A stretch of DNA of 64,000 bases, taken from positions 30,780,301 to 30,844,300 of the forward strand of contig NC_063436.1 in NCBI RefSeq assembly GCF_020379485.1. The letters run 5' to 3'. Below the pieces are notes generated by a model. The model saw only the letters and a program-made list of their open reading frames with translations, was not told the DNA's origin and did no database searches. Origin of the DNA: Brassica napus (lineage: Eukaryota > Streptophyta > Magnoliopsida > Brassicales > Brassicaceae). Shown piece by piece: positions 12,455 through 23,649 of this stretch. The stretch's first letter is position 1. Each line of letters begins with the position of its first letter. Position numbers and translations under genes: made by a program.

Positions 12455-13315
12455 TGTTGGAACTCGTTTTTGACAAAGTGGTGCGGACCAATTTTCCTAT
12501 AAGTTTTTCGATGGAGACGTCTGTCGGAAGAACCGAAATTTGGACACGATGTAATCGTCACCATAAACACTATGAGTTAGTGTATTTGTTGGTCAAAATC
12601 AGAGTTGTGTTGAATGAGAAATGGAGGTCCAAAGTGAGTAACTTGCAAAGCTTATAAAGCTTTAAATTTGACTAAGTATAAAATATTTAGCAAATTGATC
12701 ACTTTGGATGTTTGGGTTTGAATTTGAAATTGATTTTGTTGGTTGGACAATATGTCAATTAACTTAACCATTCAAATTTTATTTATGATGATCTTTTATG
12801 TTTTATTGGAACATAGAAATGCAAACCCATAAGAATTATATTTGGCTTGCTTGGTCAAACCATTTATTAATTTGGTCACTAACGTGAGTAATGGAGAATC
12901 AATTCTCATTATTCCATTAGTTAACTCCAAGATCACATAACGTACATTTTGACTTTTCAAGTTATAAAACAATACGTGAAATGTGAAACTCTCAGACATA
13001 CGAACAAAACAAATCAATCCCTCATATTTCTTTTATCTTTCTCTTTGATTCTCTTTTGAGTCTGAGAGTATACACAAAACTAGTTTCGCCAGGCTTCTGA
13101 TAGAGTGACGCAAATCAGAAGATTTTTGCAGTTGTATCTTGGGACTCATTACGTTATCAAACCGTCGCACTACGGGACGTATTTTGAGTTAAGGAAAGAG
13201 ATAATATCTCGCCTCTGCAGTTGTATCATCCTTTTCTTAATCTTTGGTATACTTTTATCAATTTTATTCTTTACAATATTCAGCTCTCCGTAGTTTATGT
13301 AATACGGTCTTATCA
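12455..13315 (+). repeat. Right (3') LTR of Copia element
   Basis: 861 bp and nearly identical to 6990-7850, followed by the target duplication TATAG at 13316-13320. Confidence 0.95.
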
Positions 13316-14141
13316 TATAGTACGGTGACAAGAGAAATCAATATAGTCAGTGTCTTTTCTGACAATTTTTTTTTAAAGTAAAACAAGAGAGAAACTTATG
13401 TTTGGCCTGCCATAGGATTGAGTTCTCGCGCTTATCTAAACAGAAACATGAGCCTTTTTCCATTATAGATTCTCAGTCTTTATTTGGGAAAATCTGTGCT
13501 ACCTATGTTGTTTTCTAGATCCTCCCTAATACCTACGAAAATAAGCAATCTAGTTGTATAATAGCATCTACAATAGGTCTACACAATGTAACCTTCAATT
13601 TGTCAGAAAGAACGCAATAAGATTCTGTTAAAACTTAAAAGCTATACACCTAACGAAGAATCTATATCTAAACTTTGGTATAGGCTGTCTGTACTTTCCT
13701 CAAAGCTCACAGAAACAAGAGTGTGGAATTATGTGAATTATAAATTGACTCATGGGGCGGCCCATTATTATTTTTTCATATATGTTGTTGGACCGCACAC
13801 ATGCACTCGTCCATGGTGTCCTCATGTTCTGCTGCGACTTCTTCTTGACAACATGGCAGCGCAACATTTTCATAGGCTCAGAGCATATCTATCTTGTGCA
13901 GCCAATAGACGATAGGGAATACAAAGAAGAAAAAGCAGTGTTAATGCATGTATGTTCTCATCCAAGAGTGAATAATATTTGAGCAAAAGTGAAGAACTCC
14001 ACATTTTGCTTCACTCTCTGTGTTATATGAAGCTTGTTGGATTTTTTTAAAGCTTGGAAACATACTTAAAAATCATAGATGCATTACATAATAAGAATTC
14101 AAATAAAGAAAGTACTACTAGGATAAAAACTGAGAATAAAA
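13316..14141. other. Intergenic, 3' side of B3 gene
   Basis: No gene recognised. Two overlapping open frames (13721-13982) have no recognisable domain. A 54-bp stretch at 13940-13993 recurs with two mismatches at 17661-17714. Confidence 0.45.
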
Positions 14142-15410
14142 CTACCACACACCTAAAACAAACAAAAAGCAATAGAACTCATGATAGTGAATAAGTGATT
14201 GATGAAGGGTGTGGTGATGAACTGATAATGATGATGAGTGATTCAACCACGAATGATTGTGATCTTGATTGAATGAACTTTCTTCCTTATGAAGCATCTC
14301 ACAATGGACAGTATCATTCTCTTTAAGCCTGTTCCTTCTACAAATCCTGCCCCATCCTTTGAAGGAAATGCCATAATAAGAACAGTTCACTCTAACCCCA
14401 TCCAAGATCCCTTCTCCATCGATGTACTTGATGCGGTCACAAAATGTAAGTCCATGTTCTTTCACCACATCTGCAGGAATCAACTGCATAACACACAAAA
14501 CCAAATGTATAAGCCAACCAGCCATATTAAGAGAAGGATAAAGACAGTAAGCAAATCTTTTAAGTTATTTTTTCTTATACCAGGTCATAGATCCTTTTCT
14601 TGAGGATAGTAGTAAAGCATGGATTAGACTCAACCTCCAAATTAGGAAACCCTGCAACAATTGAGACAAAAAAAACATGCTTCAGCAACAAGTTTGTGTG
14701 TTAGTTAGTAAGTACTAGAAAGAACTTTTTACCTTCAGCAACAGATACTGTGTCATCACTGTCAACAGGGTTGATACTCTGGCTGACCTCATCATCTTCA
14801 CCAGCATGGAAAGAAGGATCATCACCCTCATTCGAATCAGCAGCAACCACTGAAGAATCTTCTTCTTCTTAGTCAGAATTAGCATCAGAGAGGTTGACTG
14901 TCTCCACGACAGCTCTTATCTCCTTACATTCCGAACGACCAAAGACGCTGACCTCGAAAGTGTGGGAACCGTCGTAGACAAAGGTCAAGAACTCTCCGTG
15001 CTTGAGTTCATGGTCCTCTGCAAACTTGGACCACCCTGAAGTGAAATACGCACCGCCACGTATCTTCTTGAAACTCACAGTCCAAACACCACCTCCAATG
15101 CCTTGGAGCTTAGCTGTTTCATGTGGCAGTGGGTCTTGAAGATGCTCATTGAAAGACTTTGGAATTGCCTGATAATCATGATCACCAAACATAGAAGCAT
15201 TATAAACATCAGAAAACTCATACTAAATCAAAATCCAGAAATTAAAGATTCTTTCCTCCTAAGACATAACTCTCCCCCACTAATACTTTCTACTTCTATT
15301 ACATGGAAGAAAGAGAGGAGGAGATTTACCATTGATTCAGAAGCAGTTTCTGGGAGGAAGACCTTGAAGAAACGGGGAAGATCAACAACATCTTCGTCAC
15401 TTTCAGACAT
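14142..15410 (-). pseudogene. REM-type B3 transcription factor, two B3 domains, premature stop
   Basis: Four exons on the minus strand: 15330-15410, 14733-15168, 14581-14651 and 14142-14483, all with GT-AG introns that keep frame. Exons 1-2 encode a B3 DNA-binding domain (LPRFFKVFLPE, IPKSFNEHL, GGVWTVSFKK, FTSGWSKFAEDHEL, GEFLTFVYDG). The domain is followed by an acidic linker. A TAA at 14869-14871 interrupts the linker, yet the same frame continues open through EEEDSSVVAADSNEGDD to the exon-2 donor and into a second B3-like domain in exons 3-4 (LIPADVVKEHGLTFCDRI, YGISFKGWGRI). The gene is therefore either a pseudogene or now makes a one-domain, 143-residue protein. REM proteins act in the nucleus, often in flowers. 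The exact orthologue is not identified, and the last ~50 residues may be 3' UTR. Confidence 0.75.
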
Positions 15411-16679
15411 GGAGAGAGACTATGTTTGAAAGAGAAATGAGTCAAGAACAACGAGACTTATAGACAAAGTTGAGTCAAAGGGAAGAAAACAGAGTTTACA
15501 TGTAAAAAGATCATGTTATTTACAGTTTAACCCCATATAATGTTATAAATTACAGTCAAAGCCAACAGAAGCTAGCTGGTTATGAATTACACTGACAAAA
15601 GGAAAACTTATAAATAAACATTTTATTTAAAAAAAAAAAACATGTTGGACTATGTTCAACCAAAGTACATATTTATCTGATCACACACTCTTTCCATTTG
15701 TTTTGTCACATCCACACAGTAAATGCATGTCTGACACTTGAACACAAAGTTAAAGTTTGCTATGCCAAGTAAAAACTGTAACACTTACAGTGCAAAAATG
15801 TTTGAAGTTTAGTTAGTGATTCAGTTTTTATGTAGAGGAAAAAAGCTAGGCTGAAGCCAAATTGTGGGGAAGATAACACCATACCTAGCAAAAAGACGTC
15901 CTAGCCGAAAGTGGTTTTGATCATCAACAAGGCCATGCTGGTATTATAACTCATTTCACAAAATACAAGTTCTCAAGTGCATTTACAACTCATGTCAAGT
16001 GGAATTATACAATTATAATGACCATAACAATTTGAACAAATATGCAATGAGTGTATGTGTGTGTGTGTCTGTCTGAATGCCAGTATGAATAATTCAATAA
16101 GGATTCATCAGCAAATTCACATTTAACCTCACAGTCTATGCTTTAAATAATATCAAAGCTAACTAATAGTCTTTCTTCAACTCTGTCACACTACAGTAAA
16201 TGAGAAACGCAAGCCTCTGGCCCTCACGTTTCATAAAGGTCAATGCTCAAGGTAATACAGTACTGTATGTTTTACAACTCCGTTTCTTCTTCCTTTGTAT
16301 TTATGCATTAGAGATCCTTAACGTGTTGCAGTTATGGGCAAGGGAAATTGAGTTAGAGAAGCAACATGATCCACGGAACAAAAAGCTCGCAACATATATA
16401 GTATTGCTTATATAGTTATATCACCACAACTTTAACTAAAGACCAAACTGTCGCTTATATTTTAGTCTCGCTTATATTGCATATTGGCTTAAGCACTGAG
16501 GTCCAAAACTTTGTTCCACATTTAAAAAAGAAGAAGAAAAACTTAACTTGTTCCATCCACATGTAATTAAAGTCAAGAGAAAAGATTTTTTTCTGAACCT
16601 ATAACTCCATCCAGTTTACATATATTATAGGGTGAAGAGTTGTGTTGACTGAGTTATATTGATGACTGACTTAGGAACT
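15411..16679. other. Intergenic, 5' side of B3 gene
   Basis: AT-rich. A TATA-like motif on the minus strand (TCTATAAG, near 15458) may serve the B3 gene. A short GT run lies at about 16053-16068. A 71-codon plus-strand frame at 16200-16415 has no recognisable domain and is not called. Confidence 0.4.
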
Positions 16680-17321
16680 TGTTAGAACATGTTGCGTACA
16701 CAGTATGTGTACTAAGGCGCAAATGCGAGAGTGGAAGAAACGCACAAGAGTGATCCAAAGATGGTGTTTCGCTGAAGCAATAACTTGATATGATGACATG
16801 TGTTACACAAGATCTCTAACGTCTGATCTGGTGTATGGGAATGGCACGAGGTGTCATGGACATACAAGTTGGGTTCGAGTACAATGTGATGATGTGGCAT
16901 TGAACCATGGTGATAGGAAAGAGTCACGTGGGCTTGATTACTAAGAAGAATTAGACCTTGTTTACAAAGCAAAAGCCTAACTGAGATTAGTAGGCTTTAG
17001 GGTTTGTTCGATTGGATTGGAGTATAAAGATAACGAAACGGTGACAGAAAATCAGTTACAGGTCTAGGGTTTATTGAAGATGCAAATGGATGTCTGTGAG
17101 ACGTCCTATCTGTTGGTAGTTTTGTTATAGAAAACTATATTTGTCAGAGAAGATAGTAGTTGCTCTTTATTATAAATCTAGTTAAGAGTGGTTACCATAG
17201 AGTAAAGTCGTTTGTGTTCTTTTCTATTAAATGAGTTTTGGATGTAGTCCGGGAGATGGACCTCGTTAAAAAATGTATATGTGTTATTTACTTTATGTTC
17301 CTTTGCAATCGCTCATTAACA
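16680..17321 (+). mobile_element. Possible solo LTR (Copia-like)
   Basis: The segment begins TGTTAGAACA and ends TTAACA (TGTTA/TAACA inverted ends). It contains a TATA box-like GGAGTATAAAGA (about 17018-17029) and a downstream stretch (GTAGTCCGGGAGATGGACC) of the kind found in plant LTRs. No matching 5-bp target duplication is seen (GAACT left, CAATC right), perhaps because the right edge coincides with a rearranged region. Confidence 0.35.
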
Positions 17322-17418
17322 CAATCGCATAAGGATATATAGACTAGCCATGCATTGGTAATAGTGCAGACGTTACATGCATTAACACAATCGCATAAGG
17401 ATATATAGACTAGCCATG
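17314..17418. repeat. 39-bp direct duplication around a 27-bp filler copied from 5461-5488
   Basis: The 39 bp at 17314-17352 are repeated exactly at 17380-17418. The intervening 27 bp, with flanking bases, match the RING-gene upstream sequence for 28 bp without mismatch (17356-17383 = 5461-5488). A further copied fragment (17661-17714, from the 13940-13993 sequence or vice versa) lies nearby. Confidence 0.9.
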
Positions 17419-18530
17419 AATCTGTTTTTGCATACGGCAGGATTCATAATCTGAAACATTCGGAAATGTGTGATGTCATTAACTGAGATAATCTACTTCT
17501 GAAACTTGAATTCTGACCTTAGTGTAAGATGTTTGAAGATCAACTACTTCTCAAACTCTATATACGGAAACTGAAACATAGTAGCCATTGAAACAGAGTA
17601 ACTACTAGAATCATACTCTTTGTATAGAGAAAGTGAATACCTTTTCTCTGTAGTGGTTAATGTTAATGTATGTATGTTCTCATCCAAGAGTGAATAGTAT
17701 TTGAGCAAAAGTGAAAAAAAGGTAGAACATCTCGCTTCAAATTTTCATCCAAGAGTGAACATATTTGCTTCAAAAGTGGAATATTAATAATACCTCTCAG
17801 CACAAGTCTCGTTGCGTATTTGGTCATCATTATCAATGTCTCAGATGTCAATCAAATCATCTGGAATATGCAAGGAAATACGCTTCACATCTTGCTTCCA
17901 ACTACAGTCCTTGTAACAACAAAAGAGAAACTTAAGTTTTTATATAAGTTGAATAGATTTTTGTCACAAATTTAAACCAGAAATGTCAAATCCAAATTTT
18001 GTTTCATAATAATGTCAGAATTAAAGACTACTCCAACTTTGGTACAACATTTATCTAATGTGGCCAAATCTACAGCACATATTGAAAGCAACTCTAAATT
18101 TTCTATACCCACACAAAGCAAATAAAAGATTCTATGTCCTTTACTGTCTTTTTCGTTTCATACTTGCTCTGCCCTTTCGTCCTGAACTTTTGTACCAATA
18201 CCATGTCCTTGTCGGTAAGTCATGTGGTTATATATCTTCCAAGGTGTCACATTTTCATAAGAAGATTTCAAAGAAACAGGATCTCTCATCAAGTGACACT
18301 GACTATTATTATAAATCTTTGAATGTATTATTATTTGTGAAGAACATGAGACAAAACCAACGTTACACAACACAACAAAGTTTTTTGTTTTGGTCTTAAA
18401 ACAAATAATATTACAACACAACACACAAGATCCACATGATGAAGATTATATCATGGCACATCTGATCTCTTCCCATCTTTCTTCTCTTGCCTACCACACA
18501 ACGACCAATCAAGAATCTTGTTCACTCGTT
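17419..18530. other. Intergenic, 3' flank of catalase gene
   Basis: No gene recognised. It contains the 54-bp ectopic repeat at 17661-17714 and, at 17738-17756, a partial third copy of its core (CATCCAAGAGTGAA). Open frames at 18058-18424 lie in the likely catalase 3' UTR and are not called. Confidence 0.45.
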
Positions 18531-20879
18531 TTAGATGTTTGGTCTCACGTTCAGACGGCTCGCCAGCTTCTGTCCCAGTGACTTATCAGCCTGTTTCACC
18601 ACATATTTAACCAATCAGTGTAAGAAAATATTACAAAACTACACAAAAGGCTAAAGGAAACAGACAATGCCAGTAAAAGAAATTGTCAGATTTTTTTTAT
18701 ACCTGAGACCAGTAAGAGATCCAGATGCTGCGGATCTCATGTGTGATGCGAGGGTCTGATAGAGCATCAATCCATCGACCGATGAAACGTTCTTGCCTGA
18801 AGTTAAAACCGACAGTAAAACAATAAGAACATGTAAATGTATTGAGTATCACCCAAAAAAAAAAAGAACAGTGAGTACCTCTCTGGTGTAAAGGAACGGT
18901 ATCTCTCTCCAGGCTCCTTGAAGTTGTTCTCTTTCTCAATAATACACTGCAAAACATATTTTTAACTTTTAGATCATATGTTTCTTACAAGGAAACTGAA
19001 AGAGAGAGCTCATTTGATTACTGACCCTCTCACGCTTTCCAGAGCAGACAGCAGGTGGAGTTGGATACTTCTCTGCATGGCGAACCGGGTCATACCTCGA
19101 AGGGAAGTAGTTAACCTGCACCAAACCACCTCTTGTAAGAAAACGATATTCTAGCTTGAACGTTCATTTCAAAAAAAAACATTACCTCCTCGTCCCTGTG
19201 CATGAAATTCATGAAGCCTTCATGGTGGTTGTTGTGGTGAGCACACTTTGGAGCATTAACTGGTAGCTGGAGGTAGTTAGGTCCAAGACGGTGTCTCTGG
19301 GTGTCAGCATAGGAGAAGACACGTGTCTGAAGCAGCTTATCGTCAGAGTAGTGTATCCCCGGAACAATGATAGCAGGACAGAAGGCAAGCTGCTCATTCT
19401 CCGCAAAGAAGTTATCAATGTTCTTGTTCAACACCATACGCCCAACGGGCTGGAGAGGCAAGATATCTTCAGGCCAGGTCTTGGTGACATCGAGAGGGTC
19501 AAAGTCGAACTTGTCTTCATCAGCTGGATCGATTATCTGAACAAAGAGCTTCCACTCAGGGTAGTTACCAGCAGCAATGGAGTCGTATAAGTCCTGAGTT
19601 GCGTGGCTGTGGTTGGTTCCACCAACGCGGATTGCATCTTCTTCTAGTAGAGACTTCACTCCACAAGTTGGTTTCCAGTGGAACTTCACGTAGTGAGCTT
19701 TGCCGGATTTGTTGATCAACATGTATGTGTTGACACCTGAGCCTTCCATGTGTCTGTAGTCTTGTGGGATACCGATGTCGTCGAAGAGGAAAGTGAACAT
19801 GTTGAGGCTTTCAGGGTGGTGGGAGAAGAAGTCAAGGACTCTCCAGTTCTCTTGGATGTGAGATTTGGGGTTTGGTTTGAGAGCGTGGACCATGTCAGGG
19901 AACTTCATCCCGTCGCGGATGAAGAAGACAGGGAAGTTGTTTCCGACAAGATCAAAGTTTCCCTGCTCAAAAAGAATATGATCATTTGCTTTAGCATATA
20001 TGAACATGGCTGGTTCTGAGCATAGGCTAATTAATGCTAAACATTGGTTTATGTCCTAAAAAACTTAAAAACATTTACATATTTATTTACAAGTCTCCAA
20101 ATTTGTTAAAAAAAATTTATAATTTTTTATTAAACGAACTATAGCCGTATATAAATATTTATTAAATTATCTATAGCCCCCATAATTTTGAGTAGTGACT
20201 TGCCTCTCTGGTGTAGAACTTGACTGCGAAGCCACGAGGGTCTCTCAAGGTCTCGGGACTTCCACGCTCATGGATGACAGTGGAGAAACGCACAATGACT
20301 GGAGTCTGAACACCTGGAGCTCTGAGGAAGTCAGCACAAGTGAGGTTAGATATATCATGAGTGACCTCGAAGAAACCCTTTGCACTGGCTCCTCTTGCGT
20401 GAACCACGCGCTCTGGAATACGCTCCCTGTCGAAGTTAGCAAGCTTCTCAACGAGATGGTAGTCCTCAAGAAGGATAGGACCTGCCAAAACCCATCACAA
20501 GTGTAACACTTAACATTCACATCCATAGTACACATACTCATGAACGAAACGATATCGTTTTGAGAAGAAAGATATACCTCTGGGTCCAACGGTCATGGAG
20601 GAGTTGTTGTTCCATACAGGAGCACCAGAGTTGGTGGTGAAGAACGGAGAGTTGTAAGAACTCGCTGGACGATACTGCAATCATAAAAAGATCAAATTCA
20701 TCATCAAAGGGATCAAGATTCACAGATTCGACTAGAAGAAAGTCAAGATCCGACATAAACACCAATCAAACAGTTCCAAAAGCTACAAATCCGGGTGCAA
20801 TAACAAAGCTATGAAACCAGTTTCTATAGAAGACGAATAGGTGAGAGATGAAGGAGAGTCGTACCTTGTAGGGATCCAT
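18531..20879 (-). CDS. CAT2: Catalase, CAT2 type
   Basis: Eight exons on the minus strand: 20865-20879, 20578-20674, 20204-20481, 19186-19962, 19026-19115, 18879-18946, 18703-18796 and 18531-18590. They sum to 1479 nt, i.e. 492 residues, the standard plant catalase length. The enzyme dismutates hydrogen peroxide in peroxisomes, chiefly that of photorespiration. Visible catalytic features are His65 (RVVHARG), Asn138 (DLVGNN) and the haem-ligand Tyr348 ([12 protein letters not shown]). The C-terminus [13 protein letters not shown] holds the internal QKL-type peroxisomal signal. The start [13 protein letters not shown] is typical. Intron 3 is GC-AG (exon end AGAGAG, then GCAAGT); all others are GT-AG. 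The frame is intact. Content and neighbours fit the orthologue of At4g35090. A LINE lies ~0.6 kb upstream. Confidence 0.97.
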
Positions 20880-20982
20880 GGTTGATGAGATGAGAGTTGA
20901 GAAAGAGAGAGAGAGAGAGACTTCCAGAGATTTAACAAAACGAGGAGATGGTGATGAAGATAATTATAATATTCGCTTCGCC

Positions 20983-20992
20983 TATTTATAAA
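20983..20992 (-). promoter_or_regulatory. TATA box of catalase gene
   Basis: On the minus strand the sequence reads CATTTATAAATAGG, a good TATA box about 105 bp upstream of the ATG. Between them is a pyrimidine-rich leader with a (CT)n run (plus-strand GA repeat at about 20901-20920). Confidence 0.7.
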
Positions 20993-21436
20993 TGGCTTCT
21001 GTCTTTATGCCTTTGCGCTTTAAAGCCTTTTTTTTTTATAATTTGGGGGGAATTTTAAAGGTTATCGTTTTTTCTTATATTTGTTTTTATTTTCTTCAGA
21101 TAAATGTTTGGAAACCAAGTAGTACAAAAGTCATTTATTGTGGCGGAAAATTAAGGAATATATAATTTTTTTCTTAAACTATCCACCACGTATTTATTAA
21201 AGAAAGAAAAGTTATATTTTGTGCGAATATTTCATATATGAAAAAATGACTTACAGCACCCTCATGGGTGAAAATCTAAAAGTGAAAATCTAAAGTGATA
21301 AATATGACTATTTTTTATAAAACATAATTATCTAACTAAAATTTATCAGTCCTATTAAATCTAGACTAATTGCACACAACATGTCACCATAGTATATTAA
21401 CGGTTCCTAAAAAAACTTGTTAGTTTAGATACTTTT

Positions 21437-21452
21437 ACTTTCTCTCACTTAA
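21437..21452. repeat. LINE target site duplication (left)
   Basis: The 16 bp beginning ACTTTCTCTCACTTAA are exactly repeated at 27766-27781 after the LINE poly(A) tail. Confidence 0.93.
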
Positions 21453-21864
21453 AAAAAAACACTAGGACATGTAAAAGCCCTAGCCGCTCCAAGGCGATCT
21501 GAAGGCGACGGCGAGACTTAAGGTCGAGACCTTCTTTGGGTGTCGATCTCCCTCTGATCTATACGTTCTTTGACGTTAGATTGGCCATCATCTTCTTCTC
21601 TCTCGTTTGTGGAAGCTTTCATTTGTAGTGGAGCTGGTTTTCTTCGTGGCGTCTTTCACAAGGTAGCTGCTCTGGTTTCATACGAACTGGGATCCTGCGC
21701 TCGCCGGGCTCTGCATCGTCACTTTCGATATCTAAATCGTTGTCACGATCACTCGAATCAAACCGTTTCCTCAGGCGCGCCCCGATCATTTTCTTGATCC
21801 CATCTGATCATTCGAATCAAACCGTTTCCTCAGGCTCTCTGTGTACCAAGCTTCATATCATCGT

Positions 21865-23649
21865 ATGGGGTCTTCTTACATAACGCGATCTAGCCATAAG
21901 GCGGCCATGAAAGGCAAGGGTATCCTCTACGAGGATGACGACGCACCGATCAAACTGATGGATCAGGATGATACAATGATTGCTAGCGAATTTAGTTTGT
22001 CACTTATTGGGAAGGTCCTGAATCCAAAGAAACAAAATGTCGAGAAGTTACTTCGGAAAATGCCATCACAATGGGGTATGGAAGATCGCATTACGGCCAA
22101 TGATTTGGGCAACGGGAAGTTCCTGCTTAATTTTACGTCGGAAGAGGATCTCAACTCTGTTCTTCGACAGGGTCCTTTCCATTTCAACTTTTGTATGTTC
22201 GTGCTGGTAAGATGGGAACCCATTGTTCATGATGATTACCCGTGGATTGTTCCTTTTATGGTCCAAGTGATTGGCATTCCTTTGCATCTCTGGACGGACA
22301 TAAATCTCAGAAACATTGGTGCACGATTAGGCCATGTTCATGTTGATACTCTGGAAGTAGCGGAGGGCCGTATGCTCGTTGATGTGGATTCTCGAAAACC
22401 ACTAAAATTTTCAAGGAAAGTGGAGTCGAAAGATGGAGATGAAGTCACTATCGAGATCAAATATGAGAAGTTATTTAAACACTGCTCTACATGTGGTATG
22501 CTTACGCATGAGAAGGATCATTGTCCTTCTGTGGATATGCGATCGCGCCTTCAGCCTCAACCAGAGCGTCCTGGTATCTTTACGAGAATGCAAGCTCCAC
22601 AGGAGTTAGCACAGCGTCATACCTTCAACAGAGAGCAGGGGCTAAAGTTACATGAACGCCAGCCCTATGCTTCACGACTGGAGTCTTCGGCCAGACAAGC
22701 TGCATCTTCGAGATATTATGAGGACGATAGGAAATACGCTCAGAGGACATATCATCCTGCTGATCTACATGCTACACATTCAGATAGGATAATGCGACGT
22801 CGCAATGATCCTACTCGGGGTGATCGATATGGAGGTTCGAGAGCTTCTAAGGGTCCATATGACCGCAACAAGCGGCAGACGTGGCGAGAGAAAGCTGAGA
22901 CTAATATGCGTCTAGTTACAATGTCACAACCCTCAGTGGCACCAGCAACTGATTCTCGTCAGATTGTTCCATATGAGCAATCTTCCGGCATAAGTAACAA
23001 TGATTTAAATGGGATGGTGGAACAGACTGCGAGGGTAGAAGAGAGCAACAGCGCTAGAGGCGCTAAGAGATTGGCTAGCACCATCGTAACGCCGTCCCGA
23101 ATTGACGTTGGTGATCATAACGATATGGAGGAGAATGTCACAAAGCGGGCAAAGGAGCTTACTCGTTCTCTCTCTTTCACGGACCTTAGTGACCATGAAC
23201 CGGTAACTGTTGCTGGGGATAATCAGATTATTGGTGCACTGAATGATATGGAGATTGAGGATAATCAGGATGATGGAATGATGGAATGTGAAGGGATGGA
23301 TGAGGACTTACTTGGTATAGATCTCAAAGATATGGAGGAGAGAGAGGCGCTCCAGGTTGTGAGCAAGGCAACGTCGGGGCATGTGACCTCACAGACTGTT
23401 ACTACCGTGTTGAAGAACAGTCGACAAGGTACTAAGGTGAATGTCCCTTTGGGCCTTCACAACAAGAAGTTTGAGATTCTCCGTCGGGGATCTCCTCGGA
23501 AGCCTTCCTCTTCGTCTCAAGGAGCTCATACGGCTAGAGACTCGACTAGGTCAAGGAAACATAGTCAGAGTTCGAAGAAACAGAGAGGTAGTGCGTCCAA
23601 AGGTGATGGGTTGATGGGTTCCAAAAACTCATCACAGGATTATAGATGA
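21865..23649 (+). CDS. LINE ORF1: RNA-binding protein with DUF4283 and CCHC zinc knuckle
   Basis: 594 residues from the first ATG in the open frame; the frame itself extends upstream to 21841 without an ATG. An N-terminal DUF4283 domain (SLIGKVLNPKK ... FHFNFCMFVLVRWEP) is followed by a zf-CCHC_4 knuckle (HCSTCGMLTHEKDHC, near residue 215). The rest is a long basic, low-complexity tail rich in R, S and acidic patches. Such proteins coat LINE RNA. The stop TGA at 23647-23649 overlaps the ORF2 ATG in the sequence ATGA. Confidence 0.9.
   Translation: MGSSYITRSSHKAAMKGKGILYEDDDAPIKLMDQDDTMIASEFSLSLIGKVLNPKKQNVEKLLRKMPSQWGMEDRITANDLGNGKFLLNFTSEEDLNSVLRQGPFHFNFCMFVLVRWEPIVHDDYPWIVPFMVQVIGIPLHLWTDINLRNIGARLGHVHVDTLEVAEGRMLVDVDSRKPLKFSRKVESKDGDEVTIEIKYEKLFKHCSTCGMLTHEKDHCPSVDMRSRLQPQPERPGIFTRMQAPQELAQRHTFNREQGLKLHERQPYASRLESSARQAASSRYYEDDRKYAQRTYHPADLHATHSDRIMRRRNDPTRGDRYGGSRASKGPYDRNKRQTWREKAETNMRLVTMSQPSVAPATDSRQIVPYEQSSGISNNDLNGMVEQTARVEESNSARGAKRLASTIVTPSRIDVGDHNDMEENVTKRAKELTRSLSFTDLSDHEPVTVAGDNQIIGALNDMEIEDNQDDGMMECEGMDEDLLGIDLKDMEEREALQVVSKATSGHVTSQTVTTVLKNSRQGTKVNVPLGLHNKKFEILRRGSPRKPSSSSQGAHTARDSTRSRKHSQSSKKQRGSASKGDGLMGSKNSSQDYR

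Larger units (their letters stand above)
6990..13315 (+). mobile_element. Young complete-length Copia LTR retrotransposon lacking gag
   Basis: Two LTRs of 861 bp each (6990-7850 and 12455-13315) begin TGTTGG and end CA, flanked by the target duplication TATAG. I see only three differences between the LTRs, clustered near 7657-7685 versus 13122-13150, so insertion was recent. One uninterrupted pol frame lies at 8614-11841. A polypurine tract (TGTGGGGGA) directly precedes the right LTR. The usual initiator-tRNA-Met primer site is not visible after the left LTR, and no gag nucleocapsid (CCHC) is encoded. Confidence 0.95.

Noticed and set aside
16712..16972. 86-codon minus-strand frame
   Set aside because: Lies inside the possible solo LTR and has no recognisable domain.
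18134..18424. Overlapping frames 3' of the catalase gene
   Set aside because: They lie in the probable 3' UTR/flank, have no domain and no coding signature.
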